Shown in pieces: positions 15,050-24,664 of a stretch of DNA of 64,000 nt. The stretch covers positions 69,764-133,763 of the forward strand of contig JBGVLZ010000123.1 in NCBI GenBank assembly GCA_045124505.1. The letters run 5' to 3'. A program made the translations under genes and the position numbers. A model generated the notes under the pieces. That model was not told the DNA's origin, searched no databases, and saw only the letters and a list, made by a program, of their open reading frames with translations. Within the stretch, counting starts at the first letter, position 1. Each line of letters begins with the position of its first letter. Origin of the DNA: RGIG7213 sp045124505 (GTDB lineage: Bacteria; Bacillota; Clostridia; Oscillospirales; CAG-272).

Positions 15050-16731
15050 ACTCTTAACGCTCTTTCAAATTCAAAATAGAGCCTTCTGAAGCACTTCTTT
15101 AATTTTTCTTCTTCCACCTTTACGCACTGTCTGTCATACGTCAGAATACCGTTTGTTTCGTCCTCAACGTCCGACAACTGCGTTAATACCGTTGCACAGA
15201 CTCCTCTGTGTACGGCAAGATATATTTCGTTTTCATAAAGGCAGTAAAGCTCTTCTGTAAGATCCTCTTTGCTTTTGAGTGTTCTGTATCCGTAATTATT
15301 TTTCGGATTGTAAATGTGCCCCTCCATAGGATAAGAATATCCGCCGAATTCGGACAGTACACGCATCTTGCCTGCGCTTTTTTTCTTTATCTTCACGGGC
15401 TTGAAATAAACGTGCGGACTTTCAACGTCTGTATGCTTCGTTATGAACCAGCCCGATGCCGAATCCCATATTCTTGTGCTGTCGGCAGCTTTTGCCGTTT
15501 TGTACATTTCTTCTGTGGAATTTTGTCCCCAGCCCTCATTGAATATCGTATAGTATATTATGCAGGGGTGATTGTAAAGGTGTTTTACCGTTTTTTTCAT
15601 CGTGCTTTTGAAATTCTGCTTTGTGGCTGAATTTACACGCTTGATGACACCTTTTTTCAAAAATACCGTCGGAAGCGCTGTGTCACGTATAAAGTTGTAT
15701 TTTCCGTTGTTGACCATGTCCTGAAAGATGAGCATACCGTATTTGTCACACATGTAGTAGAAAATTTCAGGCTCTATTTTTATATGCTTGCGGAGCATGT
15801 TAAATCCGAGCTCCTTCATTTTCAGAATGTCAAACTCAAAGCCTTCAGGTGTTGCAGGCAGGAAAATTCCGTCGCTGTAATACCCCTGGTCAAGCACGCC
15901 GTTTGCAAATATCGGCTTGCCGTTGAGGGTCATTCTCGGATATTCTCCTATCTGTGTTATGCCGACTTCCCGAAGCCCGAAATATGAGCGCACCTCGTCA
16001 TCCTTCGTCTTAATGGTGATATCGTATAAATACGGATCGTCGCATGACCAAAGGTGAGGGATTTCAGGCTCTATTCTGACTGTGTTTTCGGTAAAATTGT
16101 ATTCTTTGCCGTCGCACAGAACTGTTTTTTCTTCGTTTTCACAGCCCATGATCTCGATCGTTGCGCCCTTCATGTCGGGCGTTATTTTAAGGCTCTTTAT
16201 ATATTCGCCCCTGACGGATTCAAGCCATACCGTCTGCCAGATGCCCGATACGGGCGTGTACCACATTCCGCCTCTTTTTTTGCGCTGTTTTCCGTAGGGA
16301 AGTGAGAGGTCAAGCGTATCTGTGACCTCTACTGTCAGCACGTTTTCACCGTCTTTCAGAACATTTGTTATTTCAAATGAAAAAGGTAAATATCCGCCGA
16401 CGTTTTCACCGATAAGCGTGCTGTTCAAATATACCTTGCATATCTGGTCGCATGCGCCGAAGTTTATAAAAACACGTCCGAGATTGAAATTTTCATCAAG
16501 TGTAAACGTCTTTTTGTAAGTAAAATGCTCAAGATTGAAATTTTCCCAGCCGTCATATTCCGATATTCTTGACTGTGGAGGAAAGGGAACGATTATTTTT
16601 TTGCCGTCAAGCTCCCACTCTCCGTTAAGACAAAAATAAGAATCACGCACTAACTGCGGACGGGGATAAACGGAGAAAAATTTGTCAGTCCTGTTTGTTT
16701 CAAACGGTGTTTTAAGTATATTGAACATCAT
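15046..16731 (-). CDS. Glycoside hydrolase family 2 protein
   Basis: A 561-aa cytoplasmic GH2 enzyme of the beta-galactosidase/glucuronidase group. It has an N-terminal sugar-binding beta-sandwich (RPQLVRDSYFCLNGEWEL, PFPPQS), the immunoglobulin-like domain and a TIM barrel. The acid/base is in IFNEGWGQ and the nucleophile in VLSEFGGYSYP. It is short for the family, lacking the extra C-terminal domains, and has no signal peptide. The substrate must therefore be imported. It overlaps both neighbours, suggesting coupled sugar hydrolysis and phosphorylation with the PfkB kinase. Confidence 0.93.
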   Translation of the reverse strand: MMFNILKTPFETNRTDKFFSVYPRPQLVRDSYFCLNGEWELDGKKIIVPFPPQSRISEYDGWENFNLEHFTYKKTFTLDENFNLGRVFINFGACDQICKVYLNSTLIGENVGGYLPFSFEITNVLKDGENVLTVEVTDTLDLSLPYGKQRKKRGGMWYTPVSGIWQTVWLESVRGEYIKSLKITPDMKGATIEIMGCENEEKTVLCDGKEYNFTENTVRIEPEIPHLWSCDDPYLYDITIKTKDDEVRSYFGLREVGITQIGEYPRMTLNGKPIFANGVLDQGYYSDGIFLPATPEGFEFDILKMKELGFNMLRKHIKIEPEIFYYMCDKYGMLIFQDMVNNGKYNFIRDTALPTVFLKKGVIKRVNSATKQNFKSTMKKTVKHLYNHPCIIYYTIFNEGWGQNSTEEMYKTAKAADSTRIWDSASGWFITKHTDVESPHVYFKPVKIKKKSAGKMRVLSEFGGYSYPMEGHIYNPKNNYGYRTLKSKEDLTEELYCLYENEIYLAVHRGVCATVLTQLSDVEDETNGILTYDRQCVKVEEEKLKKCFRRLYFEFERALRV

Positions 16732-17042
16732 TTCACCTTCTTTGCAATTATCTGTTTGCTTGGCGTGTAGCCCTCGGGATATCCCGTTTCATACGATATA
16801 TTTGTTATTTCCTCATAATAAACGGTCAGTGTATCTCCCTCTTTTATTCCGTCTGTGTCGTCCCATACAACACGGTACCATTCGCCGTCATTGTCTGCGG
16901 CGAAGAAGCAGTCATCTGTGACGGCATCGCATTTTTTCATGCTTTGTATGACTGTAAGCTCCATTTGGAGATATCCGCTGTCAGCGCAGGATACCAAAAA
17001 TAAGATCAATACCGAAATGAAGACACAAAATATTTTTTTCAT
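16728..17042 (-). CDS. Small lipoprotein of unknown function
   Basis: 104 aa with a signal peptide and lipobox LFLVSCAD. The mature part looks like a small beta-barrel (EWYRVVWDDTDGIKEGDTLTVYYE), similar in feel to OB-fold-like lipoproteins. No family recognised. Its stop overlaps the GH2 start. Confidence 0.7.
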   Translation of the reverse strand: MKKIFCVFISVLILFLVSCADSGYLQMELTVIQSMKKCDAVTDDCFFAADNDGEWYRVVWDDTDGIKEGDTLTVYYEEITNISYETGYPEGYTPSKQIIAKKVK

Positions 17043-17067
17043 AATATAACTCCGAATAAAAACAAAA

Positions 17068-17508
17068 TTACTTAACGAACCTTTTTCTCTTTATCGGAAG
17101 CGCAAAAACGCATACGATACCCATAACTATTGCCGAGGCAAGCTTTACGGTGAGGAAAAGATAATTTCCCGCCTCTGTCATGTTGTCCATAAAGAAGTTG
17201 TAAGCCATGTAATATATCGCAGACCCCGGCACAAGCGGTATGATGCCCGTTATCAAAAATACCGATACGGGGCATTTTCTCACCACAGCCATGATCCGTG
17301 ACATGAAAACAATGACGAGTGACGCAAAAAATGTAGCGTATACAGGGCCTGTCACACTGTCAAAAATGCAGTAAACAAGCCAGCTTGCCGCACCGCATAT
17401 ACCGCAGAATATATACTGCTTAATGGGAACGGAAAAAAGTATGCAAAATGCAACCGTTGCAAAAAAAGCGGCGATGCACTGAAGGGTATATTCCATAAAA
17501 ATCTCCAT
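17068..17508 (-). CDS. Threonine/serine exporter family, small subunit (ThrE_2/YjjB-like)
   Basis: 146 aa with four to five membrane helices, a PLVPGSAIYYMAYN segment typical of the YjjB/DUF3815 half of split ThrE exporters, and a basic tail. It lies 9 bp after the companion large half (17518-18315). Together they rebuild the ten-helix ThrE exporter, which extrudes threonine/serine or, in YjjPB, succinate. Confidence 0.85.
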   Translation of the reverse strand: MEIFMEYTLQCIAAFFATVAFCILFSVPIKQYIFCGICGAASWLVYCIFDSVTGPVYATFFASLVIVFMSRIMAVVRKCPVSVFLITGIIPLVPGSAIYYMAYNFFMDNMTEAGNYLFLTVKLASAIVMGIVCVFALPIKRKRFVK

Positions 17509-17517
17509 AAGCCCTCC

Positions 17518-18315
17518 TTATGCCATACCGAAAAAGTTAAGCACGAGTATCGACACACCGACACCTATTGCAATGCCGAGCGCGACAACGATGGCATCAA
17601 CCAGTCGTACAAGCCCCGATATGTAGTTTCCTGCGGCAATATCACGTATTGCATTCGTAAACGATACTCCCGGCACAAGCGGCATAAGACAGCCGATGAG
17701 CACACGGTCAAGCACGCCCACGCCGAGCACACCTGTGAAAATACCCGTAATAAGAGTCATAACTCCGCTGCATATGATATTTGTCAAAAGCCTCGACAGC
17801 TTTTTTTCATCAAGAAATACGACCGATGCGTAAAACAGAAATCCGACCACAAAAGCCACAGCCGAATCGAGGAATGAACCGCCGAACATATAAGCAAGTC
17901 CCATGGAAGCAAGCGCTGAGCCGAGCATCAGTATATACGGCTTCGGCGGCTTCATCGCATCTATTTCGCAAAGACGTGAAAAAGCATCGTCAACATTTTT
18001 GTATTCCCCTCGCTCAATGGCACGGGAAAGGGAATTTACAGCATCCACCTTGCCTAAATTCGTTGAAGCAAGAGGGATTGAGCGTATACGCAAAAAGTCA
18101 TGTCTTGTAGGTACGTCAATGTGCTTTTCCGTGACGCCTGTTGTTAAAAATATGCCGTTTGCAACGGTGAATACTTCAAAATCGTGTATTCCGTACGATA
18201 ACATAATATGGCGTATGGTGTCCTCAACTCTGACGATGTCAGCGCCCGACTGAAGCAGGATCTTGCCTGCATACGATGCCATATCCATTGTTTTGGAAAT
18301 ATTTTCGTCTATCAA
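17518..18315 (-). CDS. Threonine/serine exporter family, large subunit (ThrE/YjjP-like)
   Basis: 265 aa. The N-terminal half is a soluble domain (SGADIVRVEDTIRHIMLSYG, a DUF1212 signature; PTRHDFLRIRSIPL). The second half has about five membrane helices with CLMPLVPGVSFTNAIRDIAAGNY. Overlaps the HTH regulator gene by 4 bp and precedes the small subunit. Confidence 0.9.
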   Translation of the reverse strand: MIDENISKTMDMASYAGKILLQSGADIVRVEDTIRHIMLSYGIHDFEVFTVANGIFLTTGVTEKHIDVPTRHDFLRIRSIPLASTNLGKVDAVNSLSRAIERGEYKNVDDAFSRLCEIDAMKPPKPYILMLGSALASMGLAYMFGGSFLDSAVAFVVGFLFYASVVFLDEKKLSRLLTNIICSGVMTLITGIFTGVLGVGVLDRVLIGCLMPLVPGVSFTNAIRDIAAGNYISGLVRLVDAIVVALGIAIGVGVSILVLNFFGMA

Positions 18316-18884
18316 TTCAGTTTTCTCCTTGCTTCAACGGCAACGCCTGCGGTAAATTCGCTGGCTCTTTCATCATCAACCGTTAAAATTTCACCGTCTT
18401 TACTTTCGGAAATAAATACGGCAAAATTTCCGCTTTGTCTGTACCGTCTTATAAATGCACCGTTTTCCGTGCGGATCAGCACCAGATCGTTATCATCTGC
18501 ATAATTCTGACGGTGTATAAGATATAATGTGTCACCGTCTTCAAAAAAGAAATATTCGTTTGAAAAGCGCACGTATGCACAGTCATACCGTATGATGTTG
18601 TCAGCAGTCACGCACGGACCTTCTTTTAAAAGCGTGTTTATAACGGGTATTTTTGAGGGGGAGGGCGCATCCTTGTATGAGGTGCCGTAGCCGTTTATCA
18701 TCATATCGACCGTCACGGAAAAATACTCCGCTATCATCGGCATGTATTTTAAATACGAGCTGCTTTTGCCCGATTTCCAGTCCGAAACGGCAGAGGACGA
18801 AAGTCCTAAATATTCGAGAAACTCACCCTGCTTGCGGGTATCTTTTTTAAGATATTCAAGTACTGTTTTGAGTATTTTATCCAT
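18312..18884 (-). CDS. XRE-family regulator with S24-like C-terminal half
   Basis: 190 aa. Residues ~10-65 form a Cro/CI helix-turn-helix (EYLGLSSSAVSDWKSGKSSS), followed by a C-terminal beta domain (EDGDTLYLIHRQNYADDNDLVLIRTENGAFIRRY) like the LexA/CI S24 fold, but without the obvious catalytic Ser-Lys pattern. It overlaps the ThrE and CapA-like genes at both ends, so it probably controls this operon or is coregulated with it. Confidence 0.8.
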   Translation of the reverse strand: MDKILKTVLEYLKKDTRKQGEFLEYLGLSSSAVSDWKSGKSSSYLKYMPMIAEYFSVTVDMMINGYGTSYKDAPSPSKIPVINTLLKEGPCVTADNIIRYDCAYVRFSNEYFFFEDGDTLYLIHRQNYADDNDLVLIRTENGAFIRRYRQSGNFAVFISESKDGEILTVDDERASEFTAGVAVEARRKLN

Positions 18885-20121
18885 TCGTCACACCTCCGTC
18901 TGCTTTGAGATAATCGGGTAAAAATTCCTCCGTTATCACATTTGTTACCATCTTGTATGCATTTTTGACCGTTACATTGTCACCCTTGCCGTTGCTGTGG
19001 TGACTTTTTGCCATATTATCGGTAAGGTCCGAAAGCAGATAAAGTGCGGTGTTTTTGTATCCCGCTGTCTGATGGCAGAAGGTGGGAATACAGCCTGCAT
19101 TTTTAATGTACGGACGCTTATTTTCCTCACAAACTATATCGAAGCTTGCCATTATTCCGACCATGTTTCGGAGTCTGTCCTGGTTGTTTATGCCGTTTCC
19201 GAGGGAATAATAGCAAAGCGTTTTGTTACCGCTTTCACCGTTTATCCATTCAATGGGCTGAATTACGTGTGGGTGGTGACCGAGGATGACATCGACACCT
19301 AAATTTGCCAAAAGCTGTGAGTAATGCGTCTGCAGATCACTAAGCTTTGATTTGTTTTCTTCTCCCCAGTGCATCGATACGATTATAAAGTCGGATACCT
19401 CATGCGCTTTTTTGACATCTCTTGTTATTCTGTCCTCATCTATAAGCGGTACGACCGCATCGCTTGAGGATGACGGCTTTATATTTGTGCCGTACGTGTA
19501 TGCCAAAAATGATATTTTGACACCCTCACATTCAAGCACACGTATCTGTGATGCATCGTCCTCGTTTTTGTATGCACCGAGAGTCACAGCGCCGAGTGTA
19601 TTTGTAAATTCAAGCATATCCTCAAGACCTTGTGAATTTTGGTCAAGCACATGGTTGTTTGCAAAGCATATGACATCGAAGCCGAGGGTAACAAGGTCAT
19701 GCCCCATCTGTCCGGGTGTATTGAACTGCGGATAATTATGATATCCGTATTTCTCACCGCACATTGGCGTTTCCTGGTTTACAAACGCAATATCTGCGTT
19801 TTTTATAACGCTTGCAACGCTTTTATATTTCGGTAAAAAATCATATTTTCCGTTTGATAACAGCGACTGCTTGAATATCGGACTGTGAATGAGATTGTCG
19901 CCCATGCCCACAAAACTTATAACAACAGGCTCCTTCGGGATGCTTAAAACAGGCTGTGTCGTTTCCGTTTCGGGCACCTCGGTAACGATTTCCGTCACCT
20001 TGTCCGTTTCGGGTGCTTCTGTCACATTATCCGCCGTATCCGTTATTTGCGGTATGTTTTCGGTACATGATGAAAGCAAAAATATAAAAATAAGCGATAG
20101 TGCCAAAATTGTTTTTTTCAT
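18877..20121 (-). CDS. CapA-family lipoprotein (PGA_cap metallophosphatase fold)
   Basis: 414 aa. A signal peptide with lipobox LLSSC is followed by a Thr/Glu/Pro-rich linker (~25-65) and a calcineurin-like CapA domain. Metal-binding signatures are VGMGDNLIH, NQETPM, FANNHVLDQ, SMHWGEE and GHHPHVIQP. CapA proteins are linked to poly-gamma-glutamate or other capsule handling; no capB/capC lies nearby, so the substrate is open. First gene of the minus-strand operon, with its own promoter. Confidence 0.9.
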   Translation of the reverse strand: MKKTILALSLIFIFLLSSCTENIPQITDTADNVTEAPETDKVTEIVTEVPETETTQPVLSIPKEPVVISFVGMGDNLIHSPIFKQSLLSNGKYDFLPKYKSVASVIKNADIAFVNQETPMCGEKYGYHNYPQFNTPGQMGHDLVTLGFDVICFANNHVLDQNSQGLEDMLEFTNTLGAVTLGAYKNEDDASQIRVLECEGVKISFLAYTYGTNIKPSSSSDAVVPLIDEDRITRDVKKAHEVSDFIIVSMHWGEENKSKLSDLQTHYSQLLANLGVDVILGHHPHVIQPIEWINGESGNKTLCYYSLGNGINNQDRLRNMVGIMASFDIVCEENKRPYIKNAGCIPTFCHQTAGYKNTALYLLSDLTDNMAKSHHSNGKGDNVTVKNAYKMVTNVITEEFLPDYLKADGGVTNG

Positions 20122-20155
20122 GATAATTGCTCATTTCACAATAGTATTTCAGTTT

Positions 20156-20184
20156 AGTATAACAGATATTAAAACAGTATTCAA
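20156..20184 (-). promoter_or_regulatory. Promoter of the capA-like operon
   Basis: Minus strand TTGAAT (20179-20184), 17-bp spacer, TATACT (20156-20161). Probably drives the run down to yqeG at 12609. Confidence 0.7.
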
Positions 20185-20234
20185 GGGGGTATGTGAAAAA
20201 ATATAAGGTATAAATAAAATTAATTACGTGTATA

Positions 20235-20263
20235 TTGATTTTTTTCTGTGTGTGTGATAAAAT
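20235..20263 (+). promoter_or_regulatory. Promoter of malQ
   Basis: TTGATT (20235-20240), 17-bp spacer with TGA before TAAAAT (20258-20263). Divergent from the capA promoter. Confidence 0.7.
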
Positions 20264-20320
20264 AATATCGGTATTAATTACCGTAAGCGAAAATAAATCA
20301 GTATCAAGGGTGAAAATGAA

Positions 20321-21811
20321 ATGAAAAGACAAAGCGGAGTTCTTATGAATATATCCTCGCTTCCGTCACCTTACGGAATCGGTGTTATAGGAAAAGAAGC
20401 GGAGGAGTTTGCGAAAAAAATAAAGGAAATGGGATTTTCCAAATGGCAGATACTGCCTTTGAATCCCCCCGGGGCAGGTAACAGCCCATATTCGTCAGAC
20501 GGTGCATTTGCGGGAAATATTTTGTATATCGATCCCGAAAAGCTTGAACAAGACGGACTCGTTACAAATGATGACGTTAAAGAATGTATATACGACATCA
20601 CACCGTACAGGGTAGATTATGATGCGGTGAAAGAAAAAAAACTCACGCTTTTGAAAAAAGCATACGAAAATATAACAGACGAATACAAAAACGGTACGAA
20701 GGCATTTTTAAGAAAGCCTGAAAATTTCAATTATGCGTACTTCAAGGCTTTGAAGGAGCATTTCGGCGGTGAACCGTTCTACAATTGGAAAAAGGAATAC
20801 AAGGTAAGATCGCTTGCCGAGGAGCATAAGAGTGAATTCAAGGATGAAATATTCTTCCACGGTTTTTGTATGTATGTTTTCATGCGCCAGTGGAAGGAAT
20901 TCAAAAAGACAGTCAATAAGCTCGGAATTGAAATAATAGGCGATATGCCCATTTACGTCAATCTTGACTCAGCAGACGTCTGGGCGCACACAGATCTGTT
21001 TTTGCTTAACAAAAACACCTTCCGTCCCCAGCTTGTTGCAGGCGTTCCGCCGGATTATTTTTCCGAGGACGGACAGCTTTGGGGCAATCCCTTATTCGAT
21101 TGGAATGCTATGGAAGCGGATGGCTTTAATTGGTGGGTAGAGCGAATTGCCAACAGCCTTTCCCTTTACGATACGCTCAGAATAGACCATTTCAGAGGTA
21201 TTGCTTCCTTCTGGGCGGTCGGCGCAAAGGAAAAAACGGCACGAAACGGAAAATGGAAAAAGGGACCCGGCATGAAGCTGTTTGATGCGGACAACAGCAG
21301 AATAAAAAATCCCTCAATTATCGCAGAGGATCTTGGCGAGTTCGGACGCGACGTCGAACAGCTCCTTAAAGATACGGGCTTTGCCGGTATGCGTGTAATT
21401 CAGTTTGGATTTGACGGTAAGGATAATTCACATCTGCCGCAAAATTACCCCAAAAACTGTATTGCGTACACAGGTACGCATGACAATGACACATCCCTTG
21501 GCTGGCTTTATTCGATCGCAGAGGATGAAACGAGAAAGCTCGTGCTCGATTACTGCGGATTCAAGGATCATAATTGGGGTGAGGGCGGATTTTATTCAAG
21601 ATCTGTAAGATCGATTATCGAAGCCGTCTGGAGATCCCCCGCCGCACTTGCGATAGTTCCCGTACAGGATATGTGCGGATTCGGCACGGATACGAGAATA
21701 AACACACCCGGCACACCTGACGGCAACTGGGAAGTCCGTTTCACAAAAGAACAGCTCAACAGCATAGATGGTGATTACTTCAAACGCATAAACACGGTTT
21801 TTGTCCGTTAA
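20321..21811 (+). CDS. malQ: 4-alpha-glucanotransferase (amylomaltase)
   Basis: A 496-aa GH77 enzyme that transfers alpha-1,4-glucan chains in maltodextrin and glycogen metabolism. It begins RQSGVLMNISSLPSPYGIG and contains QILPLNPPGAGNSPYSS, GDMPIYVNLDSADVW, the nucleophile region LRIDHFRGIASFW, the acid region AEDLGE and YTGTHDND. Length is normal. A GTAG-footed hairpin follows at 21839. Confidence 0.97.
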   Translation: MKRQSGVLMNISSLPSPYGIGVIGKEAEEFAKKIKEMGFSKWQILPLNPPGAGNSPYSSDGAFAGNILYIDPEKLEQDGLVTNDDVKECIYDITPYRVDYDAVKEKKLTLLKKAYENITDEYKNGTKAFLRKPENFNYAYFKALKEHFGGEPFYNWKKEYKVRSLAEEHKSEFKDEIFFHGFCMYVFMRQWKEFKKTVNKLGIEIIGDMPIYVNLDSADVWAHTDLFLLNKNTFRPQLVAGVPPDYFSEDGQLWGNPLFDWNAMEADGFNWWVERIANSLSLYDTLRIDHFRGIASFWAVGAKEKTARNGKWKKGPGMKLFDADNSRIKNPSIIAEDLGEFGRDVEQLLKDTGFAGMRVIQFGFDGKDNSHLPQNYPKNCIAYTGTHDNDTSLGWLYSIAEDETRKLVLDYCGFKDHNWGEGGFYSRSVRSIIEAVWRSPAALAIVPVQDMCGFGTDTRINTPGTPDGNWEVRFTKEQLNSIDGDYFKRINTVFVR

Positions 21812-21838
21812 TATGTATTTTAATGTGATGGTCGTATC

Positions 21839-21862
21839 GTAGGGCGGGGGCTTGCTCCCGCC
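21839..21862 (+). repeat. GTAG-footed REP-like hairpin
   Basis: 24 bp beginning GTAGGGCGGGGGCTTGCTCC and ending CGCC; identical to copies at 6197, 48248 and 60668 and, inverted, at 34477. Confidence 0.85.
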
Positions 21863-21895
21863 GAATGATGAGTATTGACTTTTGAAAGGAAAAAC

Positions 21896-22579
21896 GTGCG
21901 TTATTTTAAATATAAAAACACAGATAAAAACGAAAAAAATGCATTCAAAGAGCAATACAAGACCCTAACCGTAGAGGAAAAACGCATATTCCGCAAAAAA
22001 CGAATGCTGGAAAAATGCGGTTGTTTCCTGATGATTTTGATTTTTTCCCTGACGGTTGGATTGGGATGCTTTTTAATTAATTTGATACCGACACCGTCAA
22101 GCTTGGTTTTTGAGATACTTTTGATAATTGTAAAAGCAGTATTCTATCCAGTATTGCTTTTTTTAAGCTTGGTGTTTTCGGCTGTTTTGAGCATACCCGC
22201 TTGGGAAAAAGCCGATTCGCTTAACGTTCCCAAAATGAAAAAAGAAACACTTTTAAAAGCAAGTGCGCATCTGCGTGATTATTACGGATTTAATGAACCT
22301 TACATAATAACGAAATGCTTTGATTCGACGGATAAAAAATTTATCGACTGCGACGTGTGCATTTTTGTATGCAACAATGAACTGCGTATAACGAAAGATA
22401 TAGTACACGGCTTTTTGCATGGCGAAAAAGACCTCGGATGTTATGCCTTTAAAGCAGATGAAATAACGCTCTCAAAACAAATTGACGAGGCATGCTTGCG
22501 CTGTGAGCTTTCAACGAAAGATCTTACTTTTCTGCTCGGTTACAGGGCAAAAAAGTATATTGAGGAAAATTTTATTTAA
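21896..22579 (+). CDS. Two-helix membrane protein of unknown function
   Basis: About 227 aa from the GTG at 21896, which has GAAAGGAAAAAC directly upstream; an in-frame ATG at 21875 lacks a ribosome site. A charged N-terminus, two membrane helices (~40-65 and ~70-100) and a C-terminal cytoplasmic domain (LRDYYGFNEPYIITKCFDSTDKKF, FLHGEKDLGCYAF). No family recognised. It lies between malQ and a convergent binding-protein gene; lower GC than malQ by eye. Confidence 0.65.
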   Translation: MRYFKYKNTDKNEKNAFKEQYKTLTVEEKRIFRKKRMLEKCGCFLMILIFSLTVGLGCFLINLIPTPSSLVFEILLIIVKAVFYPVLLFLSLVFSAVLSIPAWEKADSLNVPKMKKETLLKASAHLRDYYGFNEPYIITKCFDSTDKKFIDCDVCIFVCNNELRITKDIVHGFLHGEKDLGCYAFKADEITLSKQIDEACLRCELSTKDLTFLLGYRAKKYIEENFI

Positions 22580-22588
22580 AACAATAAA

Positions 22589-22621
22589 AGATCTCCCAAC
22601 GGGTTTTCCGTTGGGAGATCT
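22589..22621 (-). terminator. Terminator between convergent genes
   Basis: AGATCTCCCAACGG and its exact complement around a 5-base loop. On the minus strand it is followed by TTTTATTGTTTT, so it terminates the oppA-like gene. Confidence 0.9.
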
Positions 22622-22637
22622 GCTTATATACTATAAA

Positions 22638-24431
22638 TTACGAAGCAGAAGTTTCAAGGAATTTTTCGTAATCCTTGAGCTTTGCCTTTTCAAATATTCT
22701 TGCACCGAATATTGTTGAATCAACCTTGGAAAGATCATCCGAAATAAGATAATATTCTGTGTTGAACTGAAGCGGGATGATCGCCATGTCTTCCATCAAA
22801 AGCTTTTCAGCTTCTGAAAGCTTTGCAGCTCTTTCGGAGGAGTAGGGCTTGAGTGCAAGCGCTTCTTTGATAAGTGCGCTGTAAGCTTCGCCTGTGTAGC
22901 CTGAAATGTTGGGCTTAGCAGAGTAATCATTGTTAAGTGTATCACGTGCCGCACCGCTGTATTCTATAGCGAAGGGAGCGAGCGTACCGATAGCATCCGT
23001 TGAGTTTGACTGATAGTCAATGGAAAGAATATCGTAGTCGCCTTCTTCAATTGCTTTTGCGTAATCATCTCTGCCAAGTGCCTTGACAGTAACGCTGAAG
23101 CCGAGCTGCTTCCACTGTTCCTTAGCGTACTCTGCAACGAGCTTATCAACACCGTTCAACGTGTAATCTCTGCAAACGAGCTTGATATCCTTCGATTCAA
23201 TCGAAGCACCCTTGATAAGAGATTTTGCTTCGTCGATGTTTGCGGTTGTTGCGAGAATATTGCCCTGTGCTTCACGGAATGAAGTACCTTCCTTTGTGTT
23301 GTAAACGGGGGAAGGAACAATACCTGTAGCGGGCTTGTTTATTCCGCCTGTGATCGAAACGATATGGTCACGGTCAAGTGCGAGAGAAAGCGCACGGCGG
23401 ACTTCAGCCGAATCAAATGTTTTGTTTGAACGGTTGAACATAAATGTATGTGTTGAGAAAAGATCGGAAATTTTGAGTTCCTTGCGGTTTGCTTCAATCT
23501 GGTCCAAAGGAAGATTGGAAAGGTAGAATATCTCACCGTTGTTGAATGCATCGAGCAAGCCCTGAAGACCCGAACCGTCACGTCCGAGATATTCATAGTG
23601 AACAACGATCTTGTGAGGCTTAACGTACTTAAGCTCGTTTTCGCCGTCCTCACCCTTGAGTCTGTAATATTTGTTACGTTCAAGGATGTAAGTGCTGTTT
23701 TCCTTTTCATCATCCATTGTCTTGATGACGAACTTACCGTTTGTAACCATCATTGTTGCCTTTGTAGCCCATGTGGGGTCGCAAAGCATCTGGTCGTTTT
23801 CGTCGTACTGAACAACACCGTCGTCGTCTGTCAAAGGCTTACTTACCTTATCTTCACGAAGCGGAACGAGCGCAGGGGAAGCAAGAAGCTCAAGAAAATG
23901 ATCGTAGTCGATAGGACCTTCAAATTCTATTTCGATCAGGTTGCTGTCGGGAGCTGTGATACCGACGTCGTCAATGCTTACACCTGCAACGCCTTCCTTA
24001 GCGGGCTTAGCGTTCTTTATATCGTAAAGAAGAACTGCCGCATCGCTGGAGAAGTCGGGCTGGAGTATACGCTTCCAAGCAAAGATGAAATCATCGGCAC
24101 TTACAGGTGTACCGTCGCTCCATTTTGTGCTCTTGAGCTTGATGAGCATCTTGTACTCATCTCTGTCTTCGTCTTCATTGATCGTGATGTCGTCAGCGAT
24201 AGCGTTTTCAACATCGCCGTCAGCGTTGATTCTTGTGATACCCTCATACAAAATACCGAGCATCTTTACAGCGTCAGCATCCTTATATGCGGTTGCGGGG
24301 TCAAAATTTTTAATTTCCGAAGAAAGAAACATATGTATGATTGCGCCGTTATCATTTTCGGCACGGCCGCAGGCACAAAGCGCGGACAGAGCAAAAACAA
24401 GGCACAACAACAGTGCTACAATTCTCTTCAT
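22638..24431 (-). CDS. ABC transporter substrate-binding lipoprotein (OppA-type, SBP family 5)
   Basis: 597 aa with signal peptide and lipobox ALCACG. It has the SBP_bac_5 pattern: FDPATAYKDADAVKMLGILYEGITR, the TKWSDGTPVSADDFIFAWKRIL block, and the ADVRRALSLALDRDHIV-like segment (SAEVRRALSLALDRD). It captures peptides or similar ligands at the cell surface. No permease or ATPase genes are adjacent, so it is an orphan binding protein relying on a transporter encoded elsewhere, or serving as a sensor. Confidence 0.92.
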   Translation of the reverse strand: MKRIVALLLCLVFALSALCACGRAENDNGAIIHMFLSSEIKNFDPATAYKDADAVKMLGILYEGITRINADGDVENAIADDITINEDEDRDEYKMLIKLKSTKWSDGTPVSADDFIFAWKRILQPDFSSDAAVLLYDIKNAKPAKEGVAGVSIDDVGITAPDSNLIEIEFEGPIDYDHFLELLASPALVPLREDKVSKPLTDDDGVVQYDENDQMLCDPTWATKATMMVTNGKFVIKTMDDEKENSTYILERNKYYRLKGEDGENELKYVKPHKIVVHYEYLGRDGSGLQGLLDAFNNGEIFYLSNLPLDQIEANRKELKISDLFSTHTFMFNRSNKTFDSAEVRRALSLALDRDHIVSITGGINKPATGIVPSPVYNTKEGTSFREAQGNILATTANIDEAKSLIKGASIESKDIKLVCRDYTLNGVDKLVAEYAKEQWKQLGFSVTVKALGRDDYAKAIEEGDYDILSIDYQSNSTDAIGTLAPFAIEYSGAARDTLNNDYSAKPNISGYTGEAYSALIKEALALKPYSSERAAKLSEAEKLLMEDMAIIPLQFNTEYYLISDDLSKVDSTIFGARIFEKAKLKDYEKFLETSAS

Positions 24432-24483
24432 TGATCAGAAACCTCCTTGGATTCTTACGAGTAATAAAATGTTTTACTCTGCT

Positions 24484-24512
24484 ATTATACCATTATTTTT
24501 CCCAATAATCAA
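24484..24512 (-). promoter_or_regulatory. Promoter of the oppA-like gene
   Basis: Minus strand TTGATT (24507-24512), 17-bp spacer, TATAAT (24484-24489). A perfect dyad TTTGTACA-TT-TGTACAAA (24539-24556) lies ~27 bp upstream of the -35 and is an operator candidate. Confidence 0.75.
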
Positions 24513-24585
24513 TAATAAATAATTAATTTTTATGAATGTTTGTACATTTGTACAAAATGATTATGCGTTTTTGTGGCTTATTGAA

Positions 24586-24607
24586 CAAAAAACCGTTGAA
24601 AAACGGT
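24586..24607 (-). terminator. Terminator of the small membrane protein gene
   Basis: ACCGTT-GAAA-AACGGT stem-loop followed on the minus strand by TTTTTTG. Confidence 0.7.
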
Positions 24608-24664
24608 CTTTTGTAAGAGAAAAGAAACAGAAATGTAATAATAATTATTCAAATAATTAAATAA